From Istiophorus platypterus (lineage: Eukaryota > Chordata > Actinopteri > Istiophoriformes > Istiophoridae): 64,000 nucleotides of DNA. Positions 54,551-64,000 of this stretch are shown here, piece by piece; within the stretch, counting starts at the first letter, position 1, and every line of letters begins with the position of its first letter. Both the position numbers and the translations under genes were made by a program. Under the pieces are notes generated by a model. That model was not told where the DNA came from, searched no databases, and worked only from the letters and a program-made list of their open reading frames with translations. The DNA lies in the NCBI GenBank assembly GCA_016859345.1, contig CM029111.1, positions 17,220,214 through 17,284,213 of the forward strand, written 5' to 3'.

Positions 54551-57335
54551 TCATACGGTAGTGACTCTCATCACCACCTCTCGGTTGGCGGCGGCGCTGA
54601 TCCGCGGGTCGTTGGGCCTCAGCTGGCTAAGGATGTGCAAGATGGTGTATCCACAGTGGTGGTTCAGAATAGTTCTTAGCCTCCTGCTTTGCCGCCCACC
54701 GGCGCTGGCTGCGCCGCTGGCCAGGCCGCCGTGGGGGTTGCTGCGGGAGCCACGGGCTCCCGTCTTGCTGCCCGAGCTCACCGGGTCGCCCAAGTCCTTT
54801 GATTTCTCGTAGTTCAGTACTTTCCACTGCTGATTGACAGCCTGCCATCGTTTGAAGATCCGATACACCGACGATCCCTCGTGGATGATGAGGCCTGGGC
54901 AAGGGAGAAAAAGAAGAAGAAGAAGAAGAAGAAGAAGAAGAAGAAGAAGAAGAAGAAACAGGGTGAAGGACAGTGGACGGAGGCCGATGAATTCCCACAG
55001 CTTTACATCAAATATTATGCTGAAAGGAACCCGCATTGTAGGTGGGCATGGCGCCCGTGGATGAGAATAGACAGTTGGCGATAACCGTGGCGTAGATATC
55101 TGACGCCATCTGTTCTCGGTGTTGTCTTACACAGGCAGCTCACAGTCACACATGAGCAGTCGGCCGGCTTGCTCTTTGAAAACGGGGCCTGTTGTTCTCT
55201 GCCATATCATCAGAATTTGCCTGGTCTTTTTTTCTGCTACCTATGCACCATCTGCTTATTTAATTTTGATAGTTTCTACGACCTCAACAACTAGCAGAAA
55301 GCGAGCTGAGTACATGTTTTTATTTGTTCATTTATTTATTTATTTTTGTCGCCTTGTTGGTTCGTCCTTGCATAACACAACTGTTTATTAATATTTTTGT
55401 TGCTGTTGCAGAGCACCCTGCTTTCTTTGCTACTCTCGGTGTTGCATAATACATCTCCCCATGCTCCTCTCAGCCCCTCTACTACGTTCATCTTTTTCAT
55501 GTGATGTTCTTATACAATGCATTCCACGACCGCTGCAGCTAAGGTCTATTTATGACACCGCCTGTCTGTGTATTTTCGGCATCCGCCCCTTTTTACCTAT
55601 GCAGACGATGTCCATGAAGCCGTACATGCCGTAGCAGATTTGGAAGAGCAGGTCCTGGCGCTGCCACTTAGCCGAGGGGCTGAGCGAGGACCAGATGAGC
55701 CAGGAGATGCTGGCGATGAGGAACAGGGAACCCAGGATGATGGCCGCTATCTGCACCTTCTCAATCACCGTCAGAGAGATGGCCTGCCACTGGAGGGGAG
55801 GAGAGGTGTCCAAATCAGTGGTGGGAGAAGGACTCAGGTCCTTCACTTAAGCAAAAGTGCCGGTACGACAATCTCTCTCAGAATACCTGTTTACAAGTAA
55901 AAGGCCGAATTCTGCCAGTGTCCTGGGTCATTTTGGTTCATTTTTGTTGAATTTCTGCACTTAACTTTTTTTGTTTTCTTTATACCCCTTTAGTAGTAGT
56001 AGTAGTAGTAGTAGTAGTCATAGCAGTAGCAGTAGCAGTAAAGCTATAAAGCTGCCAGGGACCCAAAATACCAAAATACAGGTAAAAATGACAAAAATGT
56101 TACCATATTACTATAAACAAAATTCTATATGTATTCACTGTATTTGCTTTTTTCCATGAGTTTCATTGACGCACTTTGAAACAACGGCAACTGAAGCCGA
56201 GCCGATGCCGACAGATGTCGAACAGCATTTAGTTTTCCCTGAAATTTCTGTGATGCTGAAACAAAAGAAGACATCGGAGGAGACGCTCTGTACAATGGCG
56301 GCTACAAAGCCGACCAATCACAGTTCTTACAGTCTGCGTTGCCGTGATGCATAGTTACATTTTTTTGGGAGTCGCAGGCTTAAGTCGACGCAGAAGCATA
56401 AGTTGGCCTTTAGAGTGGCCATGAGGCAAAAAGGTTGTGTCTCAAGTGTTTTGGAGTAGAAGTAAATCACTGCATAAAATGGAAATACTGAAGTTTAAGG
56501 TACAGTACTTGAGTAAATGGAGTTAATTACTTTCCACCACCGGTCGACATTATATCACGCCGGACAGAGGAATCTACAGGTATGAGTACGTGATGTATAC
56601 ACAATTTTTAAATACGTCTGACAAACAAACAAACAAGTAAACACACGTATCAACACGCACATGGCACCTTCTCAAAAGGTTTCAGAGCCATTGGCTGCCT
56701 CCAGAGAGGAGGACAGAAGGACAGTGACGCAGAGGGAGGATGTGTCAGCACGACATGGCAAATGGGCCTCACAACGACCCGGCGACGGCCCAGCATTCAG
56801 TGGGAGGACGTTGTGTGCGTTGTTATGGAAAAGTTCTGACAGCGGCAGCTTGTTTATCTCCACACGATAACATCTCACTCGTGGGTTCAAAAAAACAAAA
56901 CAAAACAAAACAAAACCTTGCAGGGAAGAACAGTTGTTTTAAATATTCACCCACTGTCGTCATGTTGTTTACCTGATGTTTATCCACTGGCCTGGATCCC
57001 AGCTAAAGCCCACTGGGTGGGTTGTGTGCGGAAACTGACTTTTTGGCCAAAGTGAAACCGAGCAGAGCCATGGCGTCAACGCCGCAGTGGCCTATTGGTT
57101 AAGATTCTGTGAAGACTGTTTTTTCTTTTTTACCAATGTTGTCGCTGTTGTCATGTGCGCATGCATGCGTTAAAGTTACCTGCAGAGGGTTCTTGGTGCT
57201 GATGGCCAGGACCTGGTACTTGAAGTAGCAGAGCTCGCAGCTCCAGGAGCCTCTCTCGCTGATCCAGCGGATGAGGCAGGGCTGGTGGGTGCAGCGCACC
57301 GAGCCATCACAGCGGCAGGGGCTCAAAAGCTCGCC
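54551..57335 (-). CDS. marchf9: RING-CH E3 ubiquitin ligase MARCHF9, C-terminal exons (partial)
   Basis: Three coding exons on the minus strand: 57335-57180, 55789-55597 and 54894-54551 (stop TGA), all GT/AG and in phase, giving 230 aa. Exon 57335-57180 holds the second part of the RING-CH domain: the CRC pair, H and C in THQPC, and CELC, six of eight zinc ligands. The first Cys pair must lie in an exon beyond the right edge, since the human protein is about 116 residues longer. Two membrane spans follow (about residues 60-80 and 95-120 of this part). GSSVYRIFKRWQAVNQQWKV and the tail VVMRVTTV match MARCHF9; the tail is a PDZ-ligand type. Known MARCHF9 is a Golgi/lysosome ligase that down-regulates surface receptors such as MHC-I and ICAM1. 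MARCHF4 is the main alternative; the C-terminal tail and neighbours favour MARCHF9. Confidence 0.92.
54909..54957. repeat. (AGA)16 microsatellite forming a marchf9 polypyrimidine tract
   Basis: On the marchf9 strand this is (TCT)n, ending 14 bases before the acceptor of the last exon. Confidence 0.95.
55816..55905. repeat. Dispersed repeat family C1, terminal fragment
   Basis: It starts CAGTGGTGGGAGAAGGACTC and includes 'cagaatacctgtttacaagtaaaag'. It lies in marchf9, 26 bases upstream (minus strand) of the exon at 55789-55597. Confidence 0.65.
55992..56040. repeat. (AGT/AGC)n microsatellite
   Basis: Triplet run with one CAT interruption inside the marchf9 intron. Confidence 0.9.
56440..56542 (-). 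repeat. Dispersed repeat family C2, terminal fragment
   Basis: It ends 'ggagttaattactttccaccaccgg'; on the minus strand this reads GGTGGTGGAAAGTAATTAAC, the family terminus, followed by 'ccatttactcaagtactgtac'. Confidence 0.65.
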
Positions 57336-57350
57336 CTGCGGGGAGACGGA

Positions 57351-57370
57351 GGGGGGGGGGGGGGGGGGGG
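57351..57370. repeat. G20 homopolymer (C20 on the marchf9 strand)
   Basis: It sits 15 bases upstream of the acceptor of the RING exon and forms most of its polypyrimidine tract. Confidence 0.9.
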
Positions 57371-57663
57371 CACATGGCGGGATGAACTCGGCTGGAAAAC
57401 AAACACTGTTCAAATACTCTGAGAAATCAACATGAATGATTCTTGATCGTTTAGAGAAGCTGTGGGCAAGAATGTAAACAGAGTTTAACCTTGATCCTGC
57501 TTTAAATTCATGGTCAAGAGTCTGTGTTTGTCCAGAGGGACCATGTGAAAATTATTGCAGTGGCAACTGCCTTCACAGTGTTATTGATATTTTCTTTGGA
57601 CCCTCCTCTCGACTCAGAAAAAAAAAATCCCTCCCCCAAAAACACTGAAACAATAGTGAATCT

Positions 57664-57778
57664 TGTAAAGGAAAAGTTCAAAATTTTGGGGAATAGACTT
57701 CATCGCTGTATCCGTCTTCTCTGATAGAAAGAAAGCAAATAATTATATTCCCCAATATGTCGAACTATTCCTTTAACA
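57664..57778. mobile_element. MITE family B, short copy with both terminal inverted repeats
   Basis: Left arm 'gtaaaggaaaagttcaaaatt' and right arm, complement of 'atgtcgaactattcctttaac', pair over about 30 bases, separated by only about 50 bp. This is an internally deleted relative of 44932-45438. Confidence 0.7.
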
Positions 57779-58702
57779 ACTAACAACTTCTGAGCTGTGA
57801 TAAACCCTGGTTTAGTTTTACAGGTGAGGCGAGACGTGGTGCGTGGACAGAGATTACAGTTTAGCTTGTTGTGCAAGAACAGGCAGTAAATGTGGGAACG
57901 TATTGGTCGTATAAGGAACACTGCAACCTATAAACAGCCACAATCACCTTGTTTCATCTCGCTCCACTGATAAGTGGAACAACTGGCAACGTGTGCTGCT
58001 GAACCTGCGAATTCTATACGACGCATCTGATCCCACTGCAGATCTGCTTCTCTGTCACGATGCAGAATAAGAGAGTGAATATATGTGAGACCCGCTCTCG
58101 CTCTCTCTGAAAAAATAAAATCATAGATAAGGATAATGCCCCCCCCCCGACCACCTCTTCACAATCCCTAAGAAACAGGTGAAAGGGGCTTTTGGGCCAA
58201 ATCGGCTGTCTCTCCGGTTCCACAGTGGCACCTGAAGCCTGTTGGCATATTAAGGACGGCCACATTCGGGCTGTCAACGCCGTTCAGCCTCAGACATCCC
58301 ATTTAGTCCGACAGCTCGAAGCCCTGACGGCACGTTCTGCGAAAAATCCTCATTTCGCTCCATGGAGAGCAAAACACAAAAGCACGTGGTTGGGGGAGCA
58401 ATTCAGGAGTGAATCCCTGGCAAACCAATGCATGGGCACGGATCGATGCTAGGCCCGGTTGGCGAAGGGGTCATGTAAAGCCGCTCAGCAACAACGATGA
58501 TGACAACAACAACAACAACAACAAAAACAGCAACGGCTGGGGCGGAGAGGCTTCAAGGGCAGATGAGTTAAGGGGAAGGTAGAAGAGTTCGCTTCACTGT
58601 CGTTAAATCCAGAGGTTGGGATTTTTTCTGAAACAAAAAACTGTTTGCAAACTCTGACTGAATTATAAAAACAGGAGCCACATTTCCTGATGACGCTGTA
58701 GT

Positions 58703-59130
58703 TTTAAAGGAATAGTTTGACATTTTGGGACATGCACCGACGCTGGTCTCAAGTCTATATGATTAAAATATGAAATGGTTAGCTTAGCTTAGCGTTAACA
58801 CTGAAACACCTAGCCTTGCTCTGTCTGCAGCTAAGAAAATCTATCTGGCACCACCTCTGAAGCTCAGTAATTAAAACCCTAGATCTCATTAGTTTGACAA
58901 GACTCTGGGAAGCCACTGCTCCGAGCCAAGAAACAGTCTGTCAGGAAAACCCGCAAATTGTTGCTTTTACACTTTGTTTTCGTCTTTTTTGATGTGAATG
59001 AACAAACTATGATATGATGAGTTCATTGCTGAGCCTTACAGATGATAGTGGGCTGACTTTGCTTCCTCTGGACAGAGCCCAGTCAACCGTTTAGCCATTT
59101 CCAGTCTTTATGCCAGACGTCACCTGGCCA
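58703..59130. mobile_element. MITE family B, copy with one clear end
   Basis: It starts 'taaaggaatagtttgacatt' and contains 'ggttagcttagcttagcgtt', 'cctagccttgctctgtctgc' and 'cacctctgaagctcagtaatt'. The right end is uncertain. Confidence 0.65.
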
Positions 59131-59451
59131 GAGTTTCAACGGACAGCAGCTCTCATCTTCTCTGACTCTTTGCAACTATTCCTGTGACCCCTGACATCTC
59201 CAAGTGTCAGATGTTAGTTGGATTAGTCATTGTAATGTGCAATAAGTACTGAATTTCATATTGTAATCCCTTACATTACTCGTTACTGGAAAAGTATTCA
59301 CGATACTGCTCAATACTGCATATTACCACATCCAGATTAACCTCTGAAATGGGCCCCAGGAGGGCACGTGTTGTTGGGTCCTTACTGACCCCTGGTCATA
59401 CATTATGGGTTCATCATTTCCTCAGGACACCCAGAAACCAAGAGGTACTCT

Positions 59452-59792
59452 AGAGCTGAAACCACTAGTTTATTAATCAGTTATTTGACTGACGACAACT
59501 CAAGAGTTTTTCTGAGTGCAAATGCCAAAATTTTGTGGGTACCAGCTCTTCATATGTGAATATTTGCTAATTTTGTGGTTTTCTGTGACAGTGAACTAGA
59601 TCTTTATGGGGTTTTCGACTGTTGGTCAGGAGAAATTAAGCAATTTGAATATGTTGACTTGGGCATCAAGGATTAACGACAGGCATTTTCAACTGTTTTC
59701 TGACATTTTCTTCAATGGACAACCAATTCGATTAGTAACCAAAATAATTGTCGGATGTACTGCTGATGAAAATAATTGCTGCTTTCAGCCGT
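59452..59792. mobile_element. hAT-like MITE (family A), both ends present
   Basis: It begins TAGAGCTGAAACCACTAGTT and ends 'gatgaaaataattgctgctttcagcc', inverted relative to the start. The core 'tttcgactgttggtcagg' is typical. Confidence 0.7.
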
Positions 59793-59793
59793 A

Positions 59794-59968
59794 CAGTAGT
59801 AGTATTAGTAGTAGGATCAGTAGTAGTAGTAGTAGTAGTAGCAGTAGCAGTAGTAACAGTAGTAGTAGTATTAGTAGTAGCAGTAGCAGTGGTAGTAGTA
59901 GTAGCAGTAGCAGTAGTAGTAGCAGTAGTAGTAGTTGTAGTAATAGTAGCAGTAGTAGTGGTAGTATT
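59794..59968. repeat. (AGT/AGC)n triplet repeat, about 175 bp
   Basis: Interrupted AGT, AGC and ATT triplets directly follow the end of a family A MITE. The frames translate as poly-Ser or poly-Val and are artefacts. Confidence 0.95.
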
Positions 59969-61018
59969 TCTTTACTACATGCTATGTTGCCTCTTTAGTC
60001 AGGGTGTAATGTACCAAGCAACATTATTTGCTGTTTTGGTCTAGAAGGCAGAAGTAGTTGATTTTCTCTAGAAAACAGAGAATAACTTCTCTTGTGACAA
60101 ACAGTTTGTAGAGAGGGACCAGGTGCAGTTGATGGTTCTATATAATAACACAATTTACCAACTCGAAAAAGTGAATTAAGTATTGAATTCGTTTTTTCTT
60201 ATTATTGTGAACAAAAACAGTAGAACTAAAGTTTAACGAGAAGCTGATTAAAATGAGATGATGTCTGTTTTCTTGCTTTTGTGCAAAAAACACCACACTT
60301 GGTCAACATCAGTGCTTCTGAAAATCTTTCACTTTATGAATGGAGACTCAGAGGCGGTTTACAGTTACCTGCCGGAGAAGCACCTCTTTATTCAATACAG
60401 GTTTTATGCACCAGACAACTGCGCTGACACAAATAATGCATCTTATATACAACCCCCCCCCCCTCCCATCCATCTGCAGTTCCCCCATCTGGCTCATCTG
60501 ACCTTCCCCACTTATAATAATAAAAGACTTCAAGTATCCCGCTGCATAAGGGATGGGGAATGGGGGGGGGGGCAGACGAGCTGCACGCCTCTCATAAACT
60601 TTTAAAATAACTTGGCTGTTGACATTATGAAGGTGACACGGAGAAGGTCGGAGGTGCATGGGGAACGAAAATGAAAACAATACGAGGGAAACCATTTCTA
60701 AAATGTCAAACTGTTTTTGAGAGGTGTGTGTGTGTGTGTGTTAAATAGGAAACAGGCTTAAATGAGGAAAAGTTAATGTCATGATCAGTAAGAACAAAAT
60801 AAAAACAAAGACTTTTTTTAAAAAAAAAAGTTGTGAATATGATGTTAAACCATTGGATTTAGGATTTAGTCATTTAGGCAGGATTTGAAATTTATGTCTC
60901 ACCTAAAAAATAAAATAAAATAAATAAATAAATCAAGAGGAGCGTTTCCTGGAGCCTCCTCCATTTATGATGAATAAGCGAACATGTTTCGGGCCAACGT
61001 GGTTCCCACAGGGACTCT

Positions 61019-61022
<4 letters not shown>

Positions 61023-61052
<30 letters not shown>
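61023..61052. repeat. (CT)15 microsatellite
   Basis: A near-perfect CT run beside a possible conserved element in marchf9 intron 1. Confidence 0.9.
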
Positions 61053-61056
<4 letters not shown>

Positions 61057-64000
61057 ATGCGAAGGCTTGCGCTATTTGCATTCACAGCTCTTCAAAGTTT
61101 CTCCTGAGTTCAACCCCCAACCCCCAAAAATAAGCTTCAAGACTTCGGACTCTCGGGGAGCGTTGTTTGATGTTCACAAATATTGATCGTTCCTGCTCCG
61201 AGATCACAGGACGTACATGAGTGAATTTTAGCTTTTGGGAAGCCAAAAAAAAACAAAAAACAAAAAAAAAAAAAACAGGGTGTGGAGGTTTGTGTTTGAT
61301 GCATGGGAATCGTAAATGACTGAAAATGTAATTGCTTTTTAGGGTGAGAGGTGTGCTACAGCCCCCCCCAAAAAAAACAACCTCTGTGAAGAATTAGCCT
61401 TTTATTTATTTTCTTTTTAGCTCGAAAAGTGAACAGGGTCACTAACACAAGTAAAACAAAAAAATTCACCCTACAACTGCAAGGTTAGTACAGATAATAA
61501 TTCTATTAATAAGTCATTGAGGTTGTTTCTAATAAGCGTTTTCATCAGTACTTTTATGCCAAAGGGGCGAGTAAAAAGCTATTAACTGCAATCACATTCA
61601 TCAATTAATTGAAAATAACTGAGTGAAAATGGGAATAAAACCCTTTTTTCGGTTAAATGCTTCTTTTTCAATTGCAAGTTCTCCATTTTTGGAGTTAATG
61701 CCTTTACCTGAAGGCAACACACATTTTTAAAAAACACAACATAATGAGACACAAAAGGTCACAGCTGGACGAGCCGGATGTAATCATACATACAAAAAAC
61801 AAAAAACAAAACTAGAGTGTGTAGGGATACGGTGTGTTTGAACCACCAGTGAAATCTTCTGTGAAAATACATCACTACTTACTTTAGCTTACTTCCTAAT
61901 TTTAAAGGAGAAGGCAAGAGTTTTTCTATAATTTATCTTCTGTCAACAAATCCAGAGAAAAAGGGAAAAAAAAGTCAGCAATCTGTCTCTAAACCCTCTG
62001 ACTTTGTTAAAATGCCCATGGTTCTCAACCTTAGGACCATTAGTTGCTTCTGAAGAGCTTAGATCTTTATGAATTAAAAAAAAAAAAAGGTTGCAAAAAT
62101 ACAACTTTATTTTTAGTGAAGTGCCGATCAGTTTGCTACAGCAGCTGGGCACTGTGGTTTTTAGCAAACGTAATTTTATCAGCAACAAATAGAGCATATG
62201 GTGGGGACTATTTCGTGCTGCGGAGCAATACGCCTTTGTTGCTTTGTTGTGGGAGTGAGGCATAATAGTCTACGGTTCCCACATTCATCGTGATGAAGCA
62301 ACATGTTGGCCAGTGTGTCACTGCGGCTCTGGGATGTGTTTTTAGAGACTTTCCCCTGAAAGAAAAACTACAACGTTAGTTGTCTTGACAAAAAAAAAAA
62401 ATGTGACAAAGCTCTTATGGCTCCAGTGGCCATAATAATAATTATGATATTAGCAAAGGAAGAGGTAGAATGACATTGAATAAAAAGTCCACAAAGTTGA
62501 CTAAATGTTTGACTTTACCGCAAGAGCTATGTGCTCATTTCCTGTTTGAAACCACTAGTCGCCGTCGTCTCTTTTAACCATGATTTTTCTACAACATAAA
62601 ATTTCTGTCTATTACTGTAACCAAGATGACAAAAGTCCTTTAACCTCAACGAAATAGTTGCTTTACCAGTCTGGTATTTTCCCCTTTACTAAGTACTTAC
62701 TTTAGCCTAAAGGCTTTTTCTATTTTTTTTAAAATGTACTTTTATAGAAACAAATTTAGCTACACTATTAGAAATTCGGAGTATTTAGCAAGAACCAAAA
62801 AAGAGGAAGGAATAAAATGATATGAAAAAAAAACAATTTCTCCACTCATTCAAGGAGTCCCCCTTCATTAATAACAGTGTGTTTTTCTAACCATGTCCGA
62901 GTCGTTTTGATGCCTAAACCCAACCAATTCTTAACAATAATACTACCACATCACAACATGGCTTTATTTTTCAGTGTTTTCTGATGGTTGGCGGATGTCA
63001 TCCTGACGATAAAGGCGTGGGATCAGAGAAGACTTATATATGTGTGCATGTATAAGCTATGGAAAAACAATGGAATTTAATAGTGTTTGGACAACAATGA
63101 GATTCTGATGTACAGAGGAATAAGATATATCAGGCTTTGGCTACACAATAACACTTGTTCGGAGGATCAATTGACTGGTGGTTTCAGTCTTTCTGTTGTA
63201 TTTGTTGACAAGGATATAGAAAAATATAGAATAATCTGGAGAGATATCATTTAAAGACAAGAAAGCACTGCTCCATTTTCCAGCAAACATGAAGGCTGCT
63301 CACCACCTTTAAACACACACAAACAAACACACAAACAATTCCCTGCTCGGCTGATCTGGCGTGGGTTCATCCCTCAAGGCCACTTCACAGAACCCAAAGG
63401 TGTTAATTCAGCCTTTCTCTACGGTCTGACTTTCTTCCTCCCTCAGCTCCAACCTTTGGACAAATATTTTAGAAGTCCCCTAAACTCCAGGCTCTACGTG
63501 TCCCTTGGAAAAAAAACCGACAAAAAAATGCTGGTGGGGGGTATTAAAAGAGAAAAAGGCAGGGAAGGGGTGACCACCACGCCCTCCGACACCACCAACC
63601 CTACCCCAACATGCCAACGCTTCCCTACAGACCTGAAACCCTCCAGCAGGCTCTGGCACCGCTTTCCCCGACTCCGGACCAGTGCCCCCTCCCCCTCCCC
63701 CCAATGTCACGTCTCACCCTGATGCTTTTGACAGACACTTAATAAAGACCTGCACTTGCCACGGCCCCGCAGAGCGAGGTGATTATGTCTGTAGGTAATT
63801 GGCCCCGCTGACGCCGACATGATCCCGGCCCCTGTTGTGACCTGCTTGAATAATGAAATAACAATGAAATGGCAAACCTGCCCCCACCCCCACCCCTTCA
63901 CCCTGCACCCAAGGAGGTATAAGGCACCTTCCCTTTTGTACACAGTAGAAAATTAAATGCTGTGGAGCCAAAAAAAAACTAATATGGCAGTGAGGAGCTG

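Larger units (their letters stand above)
57336..64000 (-). other. marchf9: marchf9 intron 1 (continues past the right edge)
   Basis: No coding exon, and in particular no sequence for the first RING Cys pair, was found here. It contains MITEs at 57664-57778, 58703-59130 and 59452-59792, a triplet repeat at 59794-59968 and CT and CA runs. A GC-balanced, repeat-poor stretch near 60950-61210, including octamer ATTTGCAT at 61074-61081, and another near 63780-63890 may be conserved non-coding elements. Confidence 0.6.

Noticed and set aside
59606..60044. Poly-Ser and poly-Val proteins
   Set aside because: They are translations of the triplet microsatellite at 59794-59968 plus MITE sequence.
57336..64000. 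First coding exon of marchf9 within the window
   Set aside because: I looked on the minus strand for the first RING Cys pair followed by a phase-0 donor and found none; the frames at 63480-63943 do not resemble a RING-CH start.

Overview
This window is vertebrate nuclear DNA, almost certainly from a teleost and probably a percomorph. The genes are split into small exons with GT/AG introns, and the five recognisable proteins are vertebrate families. The interspersed repeats are of kinds common in percomorph genomes. There are no bacterial operons, CRISPR arrays, rRNA or tRNA genes. All annotation comes from reading exons by eye; every splice junction listed was checked for dinucleotides and reading phase.

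Layout, left to right. (1) 249-4816, plus strand: last five coding exons of an NCKAP5L-like centrosome/microtubule protein, with its 3' UTR ending near 5985. (2) 6870-15412, minus strand: complete tmbim6 (Bax inhibitor 1), convergent with nckap5l; its nine coding exons give 237 aa, the human length. (3) 17626-28100, minus strand: complete ctdsp2 (small CTD phosphatase, 261 aa). Intron 4 carries a same-strand mir-26a hairpin with both mature arms intact. (4) 28921-33528: intergenic, with an isolated CpG island near 32430-32725, followed by a decayed Tc1/mariner copy at 33529-34001. (5) 34167-48834, minus strand: slc11a2 (DMT1/NRAMP2) in 16 coding exons, about 558 aa, with one unresolved reading-phase problem at the N-terminus. 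(6) 49091-53739: repeat-rich intergenic DNA. (7) 54551-57335, minus strand: the last three coding exons of marchf9, a RING-CH E3 ligase; its first exon lies beyond the right edge.

The genes do not form a pathway. Four of the five are transcribed leftwards and nckap5l rightwards. From memory, their human counterparts lie on 12q13.12 (NCKAP5L, TMBIM6, SLC11A2) and 12q14.1 (CTDSP2, MARCHF9), so the cluster looks like a compact fish version of a human chromosome 12 block. The one direct functional link visible is ctdsp2 with its intronic mir-26a, a host/miRNA feedback pair described in zebrafish.

I found no previously undescribed multi-gene system. The most notable observations are: a hAT-like MITE terminus fused to a splice donor of slc11a2; the slc11a2 exon 2/3 phase conflict; a truncated RTE-like insertion bounded by an exact 19-bp target duplication; dinucleotide and trinucleotide repeats lying at splice acceptors of several genes; a near-perfect palindrome at the ctdsp2 poly(A) site; and an orphan CpG island.
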